A stretch of 64,000 nucleotides of DNA from Azohydromonas aeria (GTDB taxonomy: Bacteria > Pseudomonadota > Gammaproteobacteria > Burkholderiales > Burkholderiaceae_C), in contig NZ_VIDQ01000005.1 of NCBI RefSeq assembly GCF_009760915.1, positions 62,001 to 126,000 on the forward strand, in the 5' to 3' direction. Numbering within the stretch: position 1 is the first letter of the stretch; every line of letters starts with the position of its first letter. This document shows positions 26,113 to 35,146 of the stretch, in pieces. A model generated the notes under the pieces. That model did no database searches. It worked only from the letters and a program-made list of their open reading frames with translations, and was not told where the DNA came from. The translations under genes were made by a program, and so were the position numbers.

Positions 26113-27029
26113 GGCTCGACGCGCTGGACGCACGCGCCCTGCGCCGGCGGCTGCGCGGCCCGGGACTGCGGCTGCGCACCGGGCCGGTGCTCAACTGCAT
26201 CCGCTCGCCGCTGGAGGCGGTGGCTGAAGGCATCGCGCTGCACTACGCCGCGCACCCGGTGGAGGACGATGCCTTCGCCGACTTCCACGTCAGCGTCGAG
26301 CGCCCGGCGGGACCGCGGCGCTGGTGGCGGCCGCAGGTGGTGTTCCGGCTCGATGGCGAGTCCTCCTTCAGCCCGCTGCCGGGCAACCAGGGCTTTCCCA
26401 TCCTGGAATGGGGCCTGAACTGGTGCCTGACCGCGCTGCACCACCGCTTCCTGACGCTGCACGCGGCCGTGCTGGAGCGCGGCGGCCGGGCTCTGGTGCT
26501 GCCGGCGCCGTCGGGCTCGGGCAAGAGCACGCTGTGCGCCGCGCTGGCGCTGAACGGCTGGCGGCTGCTGTCCGACGAGCTGGCGCTCATCGACCCGGCC
26601 ACCGGGCTGATCCACGCGCTGCCGCGCCCGGTGAGCCTGAAGAACGGCTCCATCGACCTCGTGCGCCGCTTCGCGCCCGAAGCCCGCTTCGGGCCGCCGG
26701 TGCACGAAACTGCCAAGGGCACCGTGGCCCACATGCGCCCGCCCGCCGCGGGCGTGGCGCGCGCCGCGGAGCCCGCGCGCCCGGGCTGGATCGTGCTGCC
26801 GCGCTACGTCGCCGGCCAGGACGCCCGCCTGGAGCCGCTGCCCAGGGCGCAGGCGCTGCGGCGGCTGGTCGAGAACGCCTTCAACTACAGCGTCCACGGC
26901 ACCGCCGGCTTCGAGCGGCTGGCGCGCATGGTGGACGACAGCACCTGCCACGCCTTCAGCTACGAGCGGCTGCCCGAGGCGGTGGCGGCGTTCGACGCGC
27001 TGGCCGCCGCTGCCGTGCCCGGGGCATGA
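26109..27029 (+). CDS. HprK-related kinase A
   Basis: 306 aa. P-loop PAPSGSGKST at about 133-142, as in the C-terminal domain of HPr kinase/phosphorylase, followed by LLSDELALIDP, where the DE pair resembles the second catalytic motif. The N-terminal domain of true HprK and its substrate HPr are absent here, so the protein kinase activity is inferred from the fold. It is third in the coupled HPr-rel-A cluster. The start at 26109 overlaps the PqqD stop; its stop overlaps the next start. Confidence 0.82.
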   Translation: MRLDALDARALRRRLRGPGLRLRTGPVLNCIRSPLEAVAEGIALHYAAHPVEDDAFADFHVSVERPAGPRRWWRPQVVFRLDGESSFSPLPGNQGFPILEWGLNWCLTALHHRFLTLHAAVLERGGRALVLPAPSGSGKSTLCAALALNGWRLLSDELALIDPATGLIHALPRPVSLKNGSIDLVRRFAPEARFGPPVHETAKGTVAHMRPPAAGVARAAEPARPGWIVLPRYVAGQDARLEPLPRAQALRRLVENAFNYSVHGTAGFERLARMVDDSTCHAFSYERLPEAVAAFDALAAAAVPGA

Positions 27030-28162
27030 CGGGCATGGCCGCCACGACACCCGTCCCCGCCGCCGCGGCGCAACTGCTGCCGTGGGCGCTGGCGCACCCC
27101 GAGGCGCTGCCGGCCCTGCCCGTGTCCGGCTGGGAACTGCTGCTGCGCCAGGCGCGCAGCGCCGGGCTGCACGCGCGGCTGGCGGCACGGCTGCAGGCGC
27201 TGTCGCTGCTGGAGGCGGTGCCCGCGGCGCCGCGCGCGCACCTGCACGGTGCGCTGCGGCTGGCGCAGGCGCAGCACGAGGAGGTGCTGCGCGAGGCGCG
27301 GGCGCTGCGCCGCGCGCTGGCGCCGCTGGGGCTGCCGCTGGTGCTGCTCAAGGGTGCGGCCTACGTTGCGGCCGATCTCCCGGCGGCCCAGGGACGGCTG
27401 TTCTCCGACATCGACATCCTGGTGCCGCGCGCGCGGCTCGACGAGGCCGAGCGGCAGCTGCAGCAACACGGCTGGCGCTTCGACCCGGGCCTGAGCGCCT
27501 ACGACCAGTGCTACTACCGCGCCTGGACGCACGAGCTGCCGCCCCTGACCCACCGCAGCCGCGGCACCGTCGTGGACGTGCACCACGCGCTGCTGCAACC
27601 CACCGCGCGCGAGCGTCCCGACAGCGCGCTGCTGCTGGCCGCCGCGCGGCCCGCCGCGCTGGAGGGCGTGCAGGTGCTCGCCCCCGTGGACATGGTGCTG
27701 CATGCCGTGACGCACCTTTTTCGCAACGAGGAGTTCAGCCACGGACTGCGCGACCTCAGCGACATCGACGCGCTGCTGCGCCGCTTCGGCAGCGAGCCGG
27801 ACTTCTGGAACGGGCTGCTGGAACGCGCGCGCGAGCTGCAACTGGCACGGCTGCTGCACCACGGGCTGCGCGCCGCGCGGCGCCTGCTGGATACGCCCGT
27901 GCCCGAAGACACCCTGAGCGCCGCCGCGGCCGCGGCGCCGGGCGCGGTGACGCAGGCGCTCATGGACGCGCTGTGGACACGCGCGCTGCGCGCACCGCTG
28001 CGTGACACCCGGCTGCCGCTGACCGGCGCGGCGCTGTGCCTGCTGTACTTGCGCGCGCACGCGCTGCGCATGCCGCCGGGCCTGCTGCTGCGCCACGCCT
28101 GGATCAAGACCCGGCTGCGCTGGCGTCCGGCGCCGGCCGCCGCCGCGGCCACACGGCCCTGA
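27026..28162 (+). CDS. nucleotidyltransferase family protein of the HPr-rel-A cluster
   Basis: 378 aa. The middle third carries a nucleotidyltransferase core of the uncharacterised NTase group: LVLLKGAAYVAADL followed by GRLFSDIDILVPRARLDEA (metal-binding Asp pair in SDIDIL). The rest is helical, Ala/Leu/Arg rich. Such proteins are regularly found next to HprK-related kinases in exopolysaccharide/exosortase genomes; the substrate is unknown. The start at 27026 overlaps the kinase stop (ATGA); ATG 27035 is an alternative. A GC hairpin follows at 28177. Confidence 0.75.
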   Translation: MTGMAATTPVPAAAAQLLPWALAHPEALPALPVSGWELLLRQARSAGLHARLAARLQALSLLEAVPAAPRAHLHGALRLAQAQHEEVLREARALRRALAPLGLPLVLLKGAAYVAADLPAAQGRLFSDIDILVPRARLDEAERQLQQHGWRFDPGLSAYDQCYYRAWTHELPPLTHRSRGTVVDVHHALLQPTARERPDSALLLAAARPAALEGVQVLAPVDMVLHAVTHLFRNEEFSHGLRDLSDIDALLRRFGSEPDFWNGLLERARELQLARLLHHGLRAARRLLDTPVPEDTLSAAAAAAPGAVTQALMDALWTRALRAPLRDTRLPLTGAALCLLYLRAHALRMPPGLLLRHAWIKTRLRWRPAPAAAAATRP

Positions 28163-28176
28163 ACCGCCCTGCCGCG

Positions 28177-28197
28177 GCCGCGCCGCCCCGGCGCGGC
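28177..28197 (+). terminator. GC hairpin after the HPr-rel-A cluster (possible terminator)
   Basis: GCCGCGCCG CCC CGGCGCGGC: 9-bp perfect stem, 15 nt after the stop at 28162. There is no T tract, so it may pause or protect RNA rather than terminate by itself. Confidence 0.35.
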
Positions 28198-28389
28198 GGC
28201 TACATCCGGTAGCCGCGCAAGCTTCAAAGCTCCGGGAACATCGACTGCTGCACGTCCATCGACATGCTCGCGCGCCAGGCAGCCCGGCTGCCGGCGCGGT
28301 GCATGCCGGTGCCGGGAACGGCGCATTCGCGGCGTGAATCACAACGATGCGCAAGGCCTGGGCCGGGCGCACGCACGGGAGGATGGTCC

Positions 28390-28599
28390 ATGGTGTCGGC
28401 TTGGTGGTTGCTGGTGGCCTTCTGGATCGGTGGCGTCCTGGGCCTGGTCCTGGGCGCGGTGGCCGCGTCGCTGCGGCGCAGCCGCCGCGACGACGCCGAG
28501 CAGGAAGAGATCCTGCAACGCTGGGCCGAGGAGCACGGCGATCCGCCCGCCCGGACCGGCCGGCCGACGCGGCACCACCGCGCCATGCCGCGCGGTTGA
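28390..28599 (+). CDS. small single-pass membrane protein (69 aa)
   Basis: GGGAGG lies 8 nt before ATG 28390. Residues 4-27 form one membrane segment (WWLLVAFWIGGVLGLVLGAV). A cytoplasmic, charged tail (RRSRRDDAEQEEILQRWAEE) then turns basic. I do not recognise a family; the layout resembles small inner-membrane anchors. It stands alone between the HPr-rel-A cluster and the polysaccharide genes. Confidence 0.6.
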   Translation: MVSAWWLLVAFWIGGVLGLVLGAVAASLRRSRRDDAEQEEILQRWAEEHGDPPARTGRPTRHHRAMPRG

Positions 28600-28993
28600 T
28601 CGAGGGAAGCCGGGCTGACGGCTCCGCTCCGGCCCCAGCCCCCAGCCCGGTCGCCGGACTTGCCATTTGATTCAATTACCCGGCAAATCAATACGTTTGC
28701 GGAACATTTCTTATCAAGCCTTTTGCAAAACAAGGCATCCTGACACCGGAACAGGAATTCGGACCTGCTAGAGTCTGAAAATCACATGCCGCCGCACGCC
28801 ATTCAAAATGGCATGCCTCCGGTCCGGCCATTTCTCGTCAAAGAGAATTTGCACCCAATGACCGGATTCATCGGCCCCGACAGGGCCGCATGAATTACCC
28901 CATTCAGCTTCCATTTTCGCCTCACCCAGGAGAGGAAAACCGGGCACCGGAGCCGACGGCATTTCTTGAAACCATTTTTATGGAGCAGGACTC
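28600..28993. other. AT-richer intergenic region upstream of the beta-helix gene
   Basis: About 390 bp, clearly less GC-rich than the flanks. It holds a small inverted repeat GCCATT CAA AATGGC (28798-28812) and the ribosome-binding site of the next gene (GGAGCAGG). No convincing promoter could be fixed. A reverse-strand reading frame at 28768-28962 has no RBS or recognisable content and was not called. Confidence 0.5.
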
Positions 28994-30154
28994 ATGAAAA
29001 GGCGACATTTGTTGCAGGCACTGGGCCTGGCAGGCGTGGTGCCTGCGCCCTGGGCACAGGCGCAGGCCGTGACGGGCACGGTGCACCGGCTGGAGCTCGG
29101 CATGTCGTTGCCGGCCCTGCTGGCGCAGGCGCGCAGCGGCGACGTCATCGAGGTCATGCCCGGCGTGCACCGGGCCCAGGCGGGCGTCGTCACGCAGGCG
29201 GTGCTCACCATCCGGGGCGTGGGCGGGACCCGCCCGGTATTCCAGGCCGACGGCGTGGCGGCCGAGGGCAAGGGCATCCTGGTCGTGCGCAGCGCCGAGG
29301 ACGTGCGCATCCAGAACCTCGAGTTCCGGGGCACGCGCGTGCCCGACCGCAACGGCGCGGGCATCCGCTTCGAGACCGGCCATCTCACGGTCCAGAATTG
29401 CGCGTTTTTCGACAACCAGACCGGCATCCTCACCAACAACGATCCGGCGTCGGTGCTGGAAGTGCAGCGCTGCGAATTCGGCTTCGCCGCCGCGCCTTAC
29501 CTGTCGCACCTGCTGTACGTCGGGCGAATCAGGCAGGTGCGGGTGCTGGGCAGTTACTTTCACGACGGGCTGATGGGCCATCTGCTGAAGTCGCGCGCTC
29601 AGTACACCATCGTCAGGCACTCGGTGCTGGTGGACGGCGCCAGCGGAGAGTCGTCCTACGAAGTGGACCTGCCCGAAGGCGGCCGGGCCTGGCTGGTGGG
29701 CAACGTCATCAGCCAGAACGCGCTGACGCAGAACCCGGCCATCGTGTCCTACGGCGAGGAAACCTCCAGCCTGGCCGAGCACGGCCTGTTCATGGCCCAC
29801 AACACCATCGTCAACCAGCGCAGCACCGGCACCTTCGTGCGCGTGAGCCCGGCGCGGCTGGCCGCGGGGCTGGAGGCGCGCTTCGTCAACAACCTGCTGG
29901 TCGGCCCGGGCGAGCTGGCGACCGGCACGCTGGACTGGACCGCCGGCAACGTCCGCACCACGCTGGACTCGCTGCGCGACCCCGAGCGGCTCGACTTCCG
30001 GCTGGTGGCCCACTCGCCGCTGCGCGGCAGCGCCCGGGCTGCGGGCGTAGGCGGCGGGCGCACGCTGGCGCCCCTGGCCGAGTTCAGGCCGCCGGTGGGC
30101 TCGCGCCTGATCGTGCCCCCGGCCGCCTGGTCGCCCGGCGCGTACCAGTCCTGA
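28994..30154 (+). CDS. secreted right-handed parallel beta-helix protein
   Basis: 386 aa. Signal peptide with KRRHLLQALGLAG (twin-arginine-like), cut near AQAQA. The mature part shows repeated beta-helix coils: SGDVIEVMPGVHRAQ, VRIQNLEFRGTRV, LTVQNCAFFDNQTG, FMAHNTIVNQ. This is the pectate-lyase/PbH1 fold used by polysaccharide lyases and epimerases. Catalytic residues cannot be assigned by eye. It lies at the left end of the polysaccharide locus, so an exported enzyme or binding protein for that polymer is likely. It is convergent with the O-antigen-ligase-like gene (16 nt apart). Confidence 0.78.
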   Translation: MKRRHLLQALGLAGVVPAPWAQAQAVTGTVHRLELGMSLPALLAQARSGDVIEVMPGVHRAQAGVVTQAVLTIRGVGGTRPVFQADGVAAEGKGILVVRSAEDVRIQNLEFRGTRVPDRNGAGIRFETGHLTVQNCAFFDNQTGILTNNDPASVLEVQRCEFGFAAAPYLSHLLYVGRIRQVRVLGSYFHDGLMGHLLKSRAQYTIVRHSVLVDGASGESSYEVDLPEGGRAWLVGNVISQNALTQNPAIVSYGEETSSLAEHGLFMAHNTIVNQRSTGTFVRVSPARLAAGLEARFVNNLLVGPGELATGTLDWTAGNVRTTLDSLRDPERLDFRLVAHSPLRGSARAAGVGGGRTLAPLAEFRPPVGSRLIVPPAAWSPGAYQS

Positions 30155-30160
30155 AACAGG

Positions 30161-30180
30161 CCGGGCCGCTTCAGGCCCGG
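30161..30180. terminator. hairpin between convergent genes (possible bidirectional terminator)
   Basis: CCGGGCC GCTTCA GGCCCGG, 7-bp stem, in the 16-nt gap and the last codons of the convergent gene. No T tract, so termination is uncertain. Confidence 0.35.
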
Positions 30181-32261
30181 GCCGGCCGCGGCAGCAGCCA
30201 GGCCACCCAGGGCAGCAGCCACAGCAGCCAGGCCACGCGCGGCATGTCCATCACGCTGCTGATCAGGCCCACCAGCAGCGCGCCGCACAGCGCCGAGGCC
30301 AGGAACACGGCGGCCTCGGCCACCTCGTCGCGTGCCCGCACCCGGCACGCCAGCCGCCATAGCGCCCCGGCCGCCAGCGCCAGGAACAGCGCCAGCCCCG
30401 GCAGGCCGCGCTCGATGAGCAGCTCCAGGTACAGGTTGTCGATGTGCCAGGGCACGAAATGGCCCTGCGCCCGGGGCCACCAGTGCGCCAGCCCGGCGTC
30501 GAAGCCGCCGTTGGCCAGCAGCTGCTCGCCGCTGGCATGCAGCTGCGCCTGCTCCAGCAGCACCGTGCCGTCGAGCGCCGCCACCGTCAGCACGTGCGGG
30601 CGCGGCAGCACGGCGGCGGCGTCCAGCGGCTTGCCCTTGAGCGTCACCGTCAGCCATGCCGGCCGCGGCCCGGCCGGCACGCGCACGAACGACTGCTGGC
30701 AGCGGTCGTCGTACAGCAGCCACGCCTGGCAGACCTTGACCAGCAGCCACGCCGGCGCCTGCGCGCTCAGGCGCAGGTCGAGGCGGTGCGGCCCCGGATG
30801 CGGCGCCACGCGCTGCGTCAGCCCGTAGAGGGCGGAGGGGCCCGGCACGCCCAGGGCGTGCCCGTCCAGCCGCACGCCGCCGGGCTGCAGCCGCACCTGG
30901 CCGGAGAAGCCCGGATAGCCCGGCGCGGCGCCGTAGTGCGCGGGCAGCCGGCCCGTGCCCAGGCCCAGCAGCAGTCCGGCCGGCGCATCGAGCAGCGCCA
31001 GCCCGCGCTGCCAGTGCTCGATGCGCGCGCGCAGGTCCATGCCGCTGGCCTCGACGCGCTCGCGCATGAAGCTGCCGCCGCTGCCGAACACCGTCACCAC
31101 CTCGGCCAGCAGTGCCACGGCCAGCGTCACCCCGGCCGCGGCGCGCCAGCCGATGCGCGTGAACCGCCATGCCGCCAGCGCCGCCAGCAGCCACAGGCCC
31201 AGCAGCAGGCCCACGCCCAGCGCGTCGAGCGTGCGCGCCGCCCAGGTCAGCGGCAGCGCGGCGGCCAGCGTCAGCCCGCCCGCCAGCAGCATCCCGCGCA
31301 GCGTGCCGTGGCGCACGCGCCAGGCCATCAGCCACGCCAGCGGCAGCAGCAGCGGCAGCCCCACCGCGCCGTACACGCCGCGAGAGTAGGTCGTGAGCGC
31401 CGCGTACAGCGTGCCCGTGGCCAGCAGCGCGGCGACGCACCACGGCAGCGGCCGGCGCAGCCGCCACAGCGCCCAGACGCAGAACGGCAGCGCCAGCGCC
31501 ACGTAGGCGTCGATGGCCGCGCCGCCGACGTGCATGTCCCAGAACAGCGCCGTGGTGCGGTAGCTGCCGGTGAAGTTGAGCAGCCCGACGTGGGCGGCAC
31601 GCTCCCACAGCACCGCGGCCACGAACAGCGCCGTGCCGGCCAGCATGCCGCTGCGCAGCCGCCACAGCGCGCCCGTGGCGTCGGCCTGCAGCACGCGGTG
31701 CAGCGCCGGCAGCAGCAGCAGCGCCCACAGCGCCGGCTTGGCCACGCGCCAAGCGTTGAGCGGCTCCAGGTAGGCGTCGAACCAGCCCGGCAAGCCGCCG
31801 GCGTCGAGCAGCCCGCGGCTCAGCGCCAGCAGGGTCCAGCCGCCCAGCGCCGCGGCCAGCAGCCGCACGCCCGCGGGCAGCGGTGGCGCCTGCTGCGGCC
31901 GGGCCGCCTGCCGCGCCTGCACGCCGGCGACGGTGGCCAGCAGCAGCAGGTCGAACTCGTCGAGGCCCACCCAGCCCGTCCAGGGCGCCAGGCTGGCCGC
32001 CGGCAGCAGCGCCGGCAGCAGCGCCAGCCAGGCCGTCGGAAAGGCGAAGCTCAGCGCGCCCCAGGCCAGCGCCAGCGCCAGGGCTGTGCCCGGCAGCAGC
32101 GGGTGGTGCAGCGCCAGCCACGCCGCCGCGGCGGCGCAGCCCAGCGCCACGGCCGCGGCCGGCACGGCGGCACGCCGGCGCTGCCCGGCACTCGCCACGG
32201 CCAGGGCAGGCGCAGCCTTCACGGCCGCCGCGCCGCGGACCTCCATGGATGCGGCCCGCAC
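30171..32261 (-). CDS. O-antigen ligase/polymerase-like membrane protein with periplasmic insert
   Basis: 696 aa, a dozen or so hydrophobic segments. The region SYRTTALFWDMHVGG and LTTYSRGVYGAVGL is like the Wzy_C/O-antigen ligase core. Between roughly residues 430 and 620 there is a soluble stretch (GPHRLDLRLSAQAPAWLLVK, WLTVTLKGKPLD) that looks like a beta-sandwich insert, followed by the final membrane helices. It would join or polymerise repeat units in the periplasm. The GTG start at 32261 is 2 nt past the stop of the upstream gene; ATG 32246 is an alternative. Very GC-rich, unlike the second ligase at 44733. Confidence 0.75.
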   Translation of the reverse strand: MRAASMEVRGAAAVKAAPALAVASAGQRRRAAVPAAAVALGCAAAAAWLALHHPLLPGTALALALAWGALSFAFPTAWLALLPALLPAASLAPWTGWVGLDEFDLLLLATVAGVQARQAARPQQAPPLPAGVRLLAAALGGWTLLALSRGLLDAGGLPGWFDAYLEPLNAWRVAKPALWALLLLPALHRVLQADATGALWRLRSGMLAGTALFVAAVLWERAAHVGLLNFTGSYRTTALFWDMHVGGAAIDAYVALALPFCVWALWRLRRPLPWCVAALLATGTLYAALTTYSRGVYGAVGLPLLLPLAWLMAWRVRHGTLRGMLLAGGLTLAAALPLTWAARTLDALGVGLLLGLWLLAALAAWRFTRIGWRAAAGVTLAVALLAEVVTVFGSGGSFMRERVEASGMDLRARIEHWQRGLALLDAPAGLLLGLGTGRLPAHYGAAPGYPGFSGQVRLQPGGVRLDGHALGVPGPSALYGLTQRVAPHPGPHRLDLRLSAQAPAWLLVKVCQAWLLYDDRCQQSFVRVPAGPRPAWLTVTLKGKPLDAAAVLPRPHVLTVAALDGTVLLEQAQLHASGEQLLANGGFDAGLAHWWPRAQGHFVPWHIDNLYLELLIERGLPGLALFLALAAGALWRLACRVRARDEVAEAAVFLASALCGALLVGLISSVMDMPRVAWLLWLLPWVAWLLPRPARA

Positions 32262-32262
32262 G

Positions 32263-33495
32263 CTAGACCAGCACTTCCGCGCAGGCCGGATGGCCCAGGA
32301 AACGCTGCGGGCTGGCGCTGGCGCCGTAGGCCCCGGACTGGAACACCACCACCAGGTCGCCCTCCTGCGCCACGGGCAGCGCCATGCGCTCGGCCAGCAC
32401 GTCCAGCGGCGTGCACAGCGGGCCCACCACGGAGACGACCTCGGTGTCTGCCGCGTCCATGCGCGTGCCGATGGCCACGGGATAGTTCTTGCGCAGCACC
32501 TGGCCGAAGTTGCCCGAGGCCGCGAGGTGGTGGTGCAGCCCGCCGTCGGTGACCAGGAACACCTGCCCGCGCGAGACCTTGCGGTCGAGCACGCGCGCGA
32601 CGTAGATGCCGGCCTCGCCCACCAGGTAGCGGCCCAGCTCCAGCACGAGCGCGGCCTGCGGCAGCTCGCGCGCCGCGCGCTCGCAGAGCCGATGCAGGTT
32701 GGCGCCGATGGGCGCTAGGTCGAGCCGCTGCTCGCCGGGGAAGTACGGGATGCCGAAGCCGCCGCCCAGGTTCAGGCAGCGCACCGGAGACGGCGCGTGC
32801 TCGGCCAGGCGCAGCGCCAGCTCGTAGGAGCGCAGCTGCGCCTCGCAGATCGCGTCGGCGCGCAGGCTCTGCGAGCCGGCGAAAAGATGGAAGCCCTCGA
32901 AGGCCAGGCCGTCCTGGCGCAGCTGCGCCATGAGCGCCGGCAGCGCCTCGGCATCGATGCCGAAGGGCTTGGCGCCGCCGCCCATGCGCATGCCCGAGCC
33001 CTTGAGCTCGAAGTCGGGGTTCACGCGCAGCGCCACGCGCGCGGGCCGGCCCAGCGCCTGCGCGATGCCGGCCAGCAGCCGCAGCTCGCGTGCGGACTCG
33101 ACGTTGACGAGCACGCCCGCGGCCACGGCCTGCTGCAGCTCGGCCTCGCGCTTGCCCGGGCCGGCGAAGCTGACCTCGCGCGGGTCGGCGCCGGCATCCA
33201 GCGCCACCTGCAGCTCGCCGGCGGAGGCCACGTCGATGCCGTCCACCAGTTGCGCCATCAACCCCACCAGCGCCGGCATCGGGTTGGCCTTCATGGCGTA
33301 GTGCAGCTTCACGGCCGCGGGCAGCGCCGCGCGCAGCTCGGCCGCGCGCGCGCGCAGCAGGCCGCGGTCGTAGGCATGGAAGGGCGTGCGGCCGACGCGC
33401 TCGGCCAGCAGCCGCAGCGGCTGGCCGTTGACCAGCAGCTCGCCGCCGCGCTGGGCGAACTGCGGCATCGGGGCGTGGGAAGGAAGTGGGGTCAT
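32263..33495 (-). CDS. PLP-dependent decarboxylase, exosortase A system-associated
   Basis: 410 aa, fold type III (ornithine/DAP decarboxylase-like). PLP lysine Lys69 in HYAMKANP, a glycine loop in LNLGGGFGIPYF, and the C-terminal VVGPLCTPLDVL with the catalytic-type Cys. It matches the subgroup found next to acyl ligases in XrtA loci. It probably decarboxylates an amino acid or carrier-bound derivative for polysaccharide decoration. The start at 33495 follows family length; the frame is open to 33606. It follows the acyl ligase by 43 nt. Confidence 0.87.
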   Translation of the reverse strand: MTPLPSHAPMPQFAQRGGELLVNGQPLRLLAERVGRTPFHAYDRGLLRARAAELRAALPAAVKLHYAMKANPMPALVGLMAQLVDGIDVASAGELQVALDAGADPREVSFAGPGKREAELQQAVAAGVLVNVESARELRLLAGIAQALGRPARVALRVNPDFELKGSGMRMGGGAKPFGIDAEALPALMAQLRQDGLAFEGFHLFAGSQSLRADAICEAQLRSYELALRLAEHAPSPVRCLNLGGGFGIPYFPGEQRLDLAPIGANLHRLCERAARELPQAALVLELGRYLVGEAGIYVARVLDRKVSRGQVFLVTDGGLHHHLAASGNFGQVLRKNYPVAIGTRMDAADTEVVSVVGPLCTPLDVLAERMALPVAQEGDLVVVFQSGAYGASASPQRFLGHPACAEVLV

Positions 33496-33538
33496 CGGGT
33501 GTGTGGTGTCTGAAGGCACGGCGCCGCGGCCGCCATGA

Positions 33539-35146
33539 CTAGGGCTGCGGCCGGCGCTGCGCCCAGGCCGTGGACAGCGCCTTGCGGTCGATCTTGCCGT
33601 TGGCATTGCGCGGCAGCGGGCCGAGGGCGGCTTCCACGCCGGCGGGCACCATGTAGGCGGGCATGCGCACGCGGCACTCGGCCAGCAGCGCCGCCACGTC
33701 CAGCGCGGCGGCGCCCTCGGGCGCAGTGGCGACGACCTGGATCGCCTGCCCCAGCACCGGGTGCTCCACGCCGAAGGCCGCGCACTCGCCCACCCGGCCC
33801 GTGGCGTAGAGCACCTCCTCCACCTCGGTCGGGCTGACGCGGTAGCCGCTGGTCTTGATCATCTCGTCGCGGCGGCCGACGAAGTAGAGGAAGCCCTCGG
33901 CGTCGCGGCGCACCGTGTCGCCGGAGTACACGGCGATCTCGGGCAGCGGCAGCGCGCCCTCGCGCCCGGCCACGCCCGCGGGCAGCGGCCGGTAGCGCTC
34001 GGCGGTCCTTTCGGGATCGTTCCAGTAGCCCAGGCCCACCAGCGCGCCGCGGTGCACCAGCTCGCCGGGCTCGTCCGCGGCGCACTCGCTGCCGTCCTCG
34101 CGCAGCACCAGGATCTCGGCGTTGGGAATGGCGCGCCCGATCGAGTCCGGGCGGCGGTCCACCTCCTCTGGCGGCAGGACCGTGGAGCGGAACGCCTCGG
34201 TCAGGCCATACATCAGGAACGGCTTCGAGTGCGGCGCGCACGCGCGCAGCAGCGCCAGCGTCTGGCGCGGCAGCCGCCCGCCGGTGTTGGCGAAATAGCG
34301 CAGGTGCTGCCGCACCGCCGCGGGCCATTCCAGCGCCGCGAGCTGGATGTAGAGCGGGGGCACGGCGGTCAGCCCCGTGACCCGCTCGCGCTCCATGCAG
34401 CGCAGCACGTCGCGCGGCAGCAGCCAGTTCAGCAGCACCACGCGCGCGCCGGCATGGAACGCGGTGGTGAGCTGGCTGAAGCCGGCATCGAAGGACAGCG
34501 GCAGCGCCGCCAGCAGCGTGTCCCCGGGATGGTTCTCCAGGTACGAGGCCACGCTCTGCGCGCCCGCGACCAGGTTGCGGTGCGACAGCACCACGCCCTT
34601 GGGCCGCCCGGTGCTGCCGGATGTGTAGAGGATGGCCGCCATGTCGGCGTCGATGACGCGGTGCCCGGCGCGCGCGGGCGCGGCGAGCAACTCATCCCAG
34701 GTGGACAGCGCCAGCCCCGGCGGCAGCGCCAGGCCCGCCGGAGGCGCGCCAGTGAGCACGACGTGGCGCAGCGCCGGGCAGCCGCCCAGCACCTCCAGCA
34801 GCAGCGGCAGCCGCTCGGGCGAGGTCACGAGCACGCGCACGCCGCAGTCGGCCAGGATGAAGGCGACCTGCGCCGGCTTGAGCAGCGGGTTCAGCGGCAC
34901 GAACACGCCGCCGGCCGCCGCCGCGCCGAAGCTCGCCGCCACGGTCTCGAAGCGCTTTTCCAGCCAGAGGCCCACCCGCTCGGCGCGCTGCAGCCCCAGC
35001 CCCAGCAGCCCCGCGGCGAAGCCCTGCACCCGGGACTGCAGCTGCGCGTAGCTCAGGGTCTGGCCCGCGCAGCTCAGGGCCGGGGCCTCGGGCGCGCGGT
35101 GGGCCGCGCGGGCGATCAGGTCGAACAACAAGGTGACGGCGGACAT
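33539..35146 (-). CDS. acyl-CoA ligase (AMP-forming), exosortase A system-associated
   Basis: 535 aa, ANL superfamily. P-loop-like YTSGSTGRPKGV (174-185), YGLTEAF, YSGDTVRRDAEGFLYFVGR, then DEMIKTSGYRVSPTEVEEVL and the catalytic lysine in NANGKIDRKAL. It adenylates a carboxylic acid and loads it on CoA or on the acyl carrier protein encoded divergently at 35452. It is the first gene of the reverse block with the decarboxylase and the ligase-like protein. No clear Shine-Dalgarno precedes ATG 35146, although it gives the usual N-terminus. Confidence 0.88.
   Translation of the reverse strand: MSAVTLLFDLIARAAHRAPEAPALSCAGQTLSYAQLQSRVQGFAAGLLGLGLQRAERVGLWLEKRFETVAASFGAAAAGGVFVPLNPLLKPAQVAFILADCGVRVLVTSPERLPLLLEVLGGCPALRHVVLTGAPPAGLALPPGLALSTWDELLAAPARAGHRVIDADMAAILYTSGSTGRPKGVVLSHRNLVAGAQSVASYLENHPGDTLLAALPLSFDAGFSQLTTAFHAGARVVLLNWLLPRDVLRCMERERVTGLTAVPPLYIQLAALEWPAAVRQHLRYFANTGGRLPRQTLALLRACAPHSKPFLMYGLTEAFRSTVLPPEEVDRRPDSIGRAIPNAEILVLREDGSECAADEPGELVHRGALVGLGYWNDPERTAERYRPLPAGVAGREGALPLPEIAVYSGDTVRRDAEGFLYFVGRRDEMIKTSGYRVSPTEVEEVLYATGRVGECAAFGVEHPVLGQAIQVVATAPEGAAALDVAALLAECRVRMPAYMVPAGVEAALGPLPRNANGKIDRKALSTAWAQRRPQP

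Noticed and set aside
28768..28962. Reverse-strand 64-codon frame in the gap before the beta-helix gene
   Set aside because: No Shine-Dalgarno, no family features, composition like the surrounding non-coding DNA.
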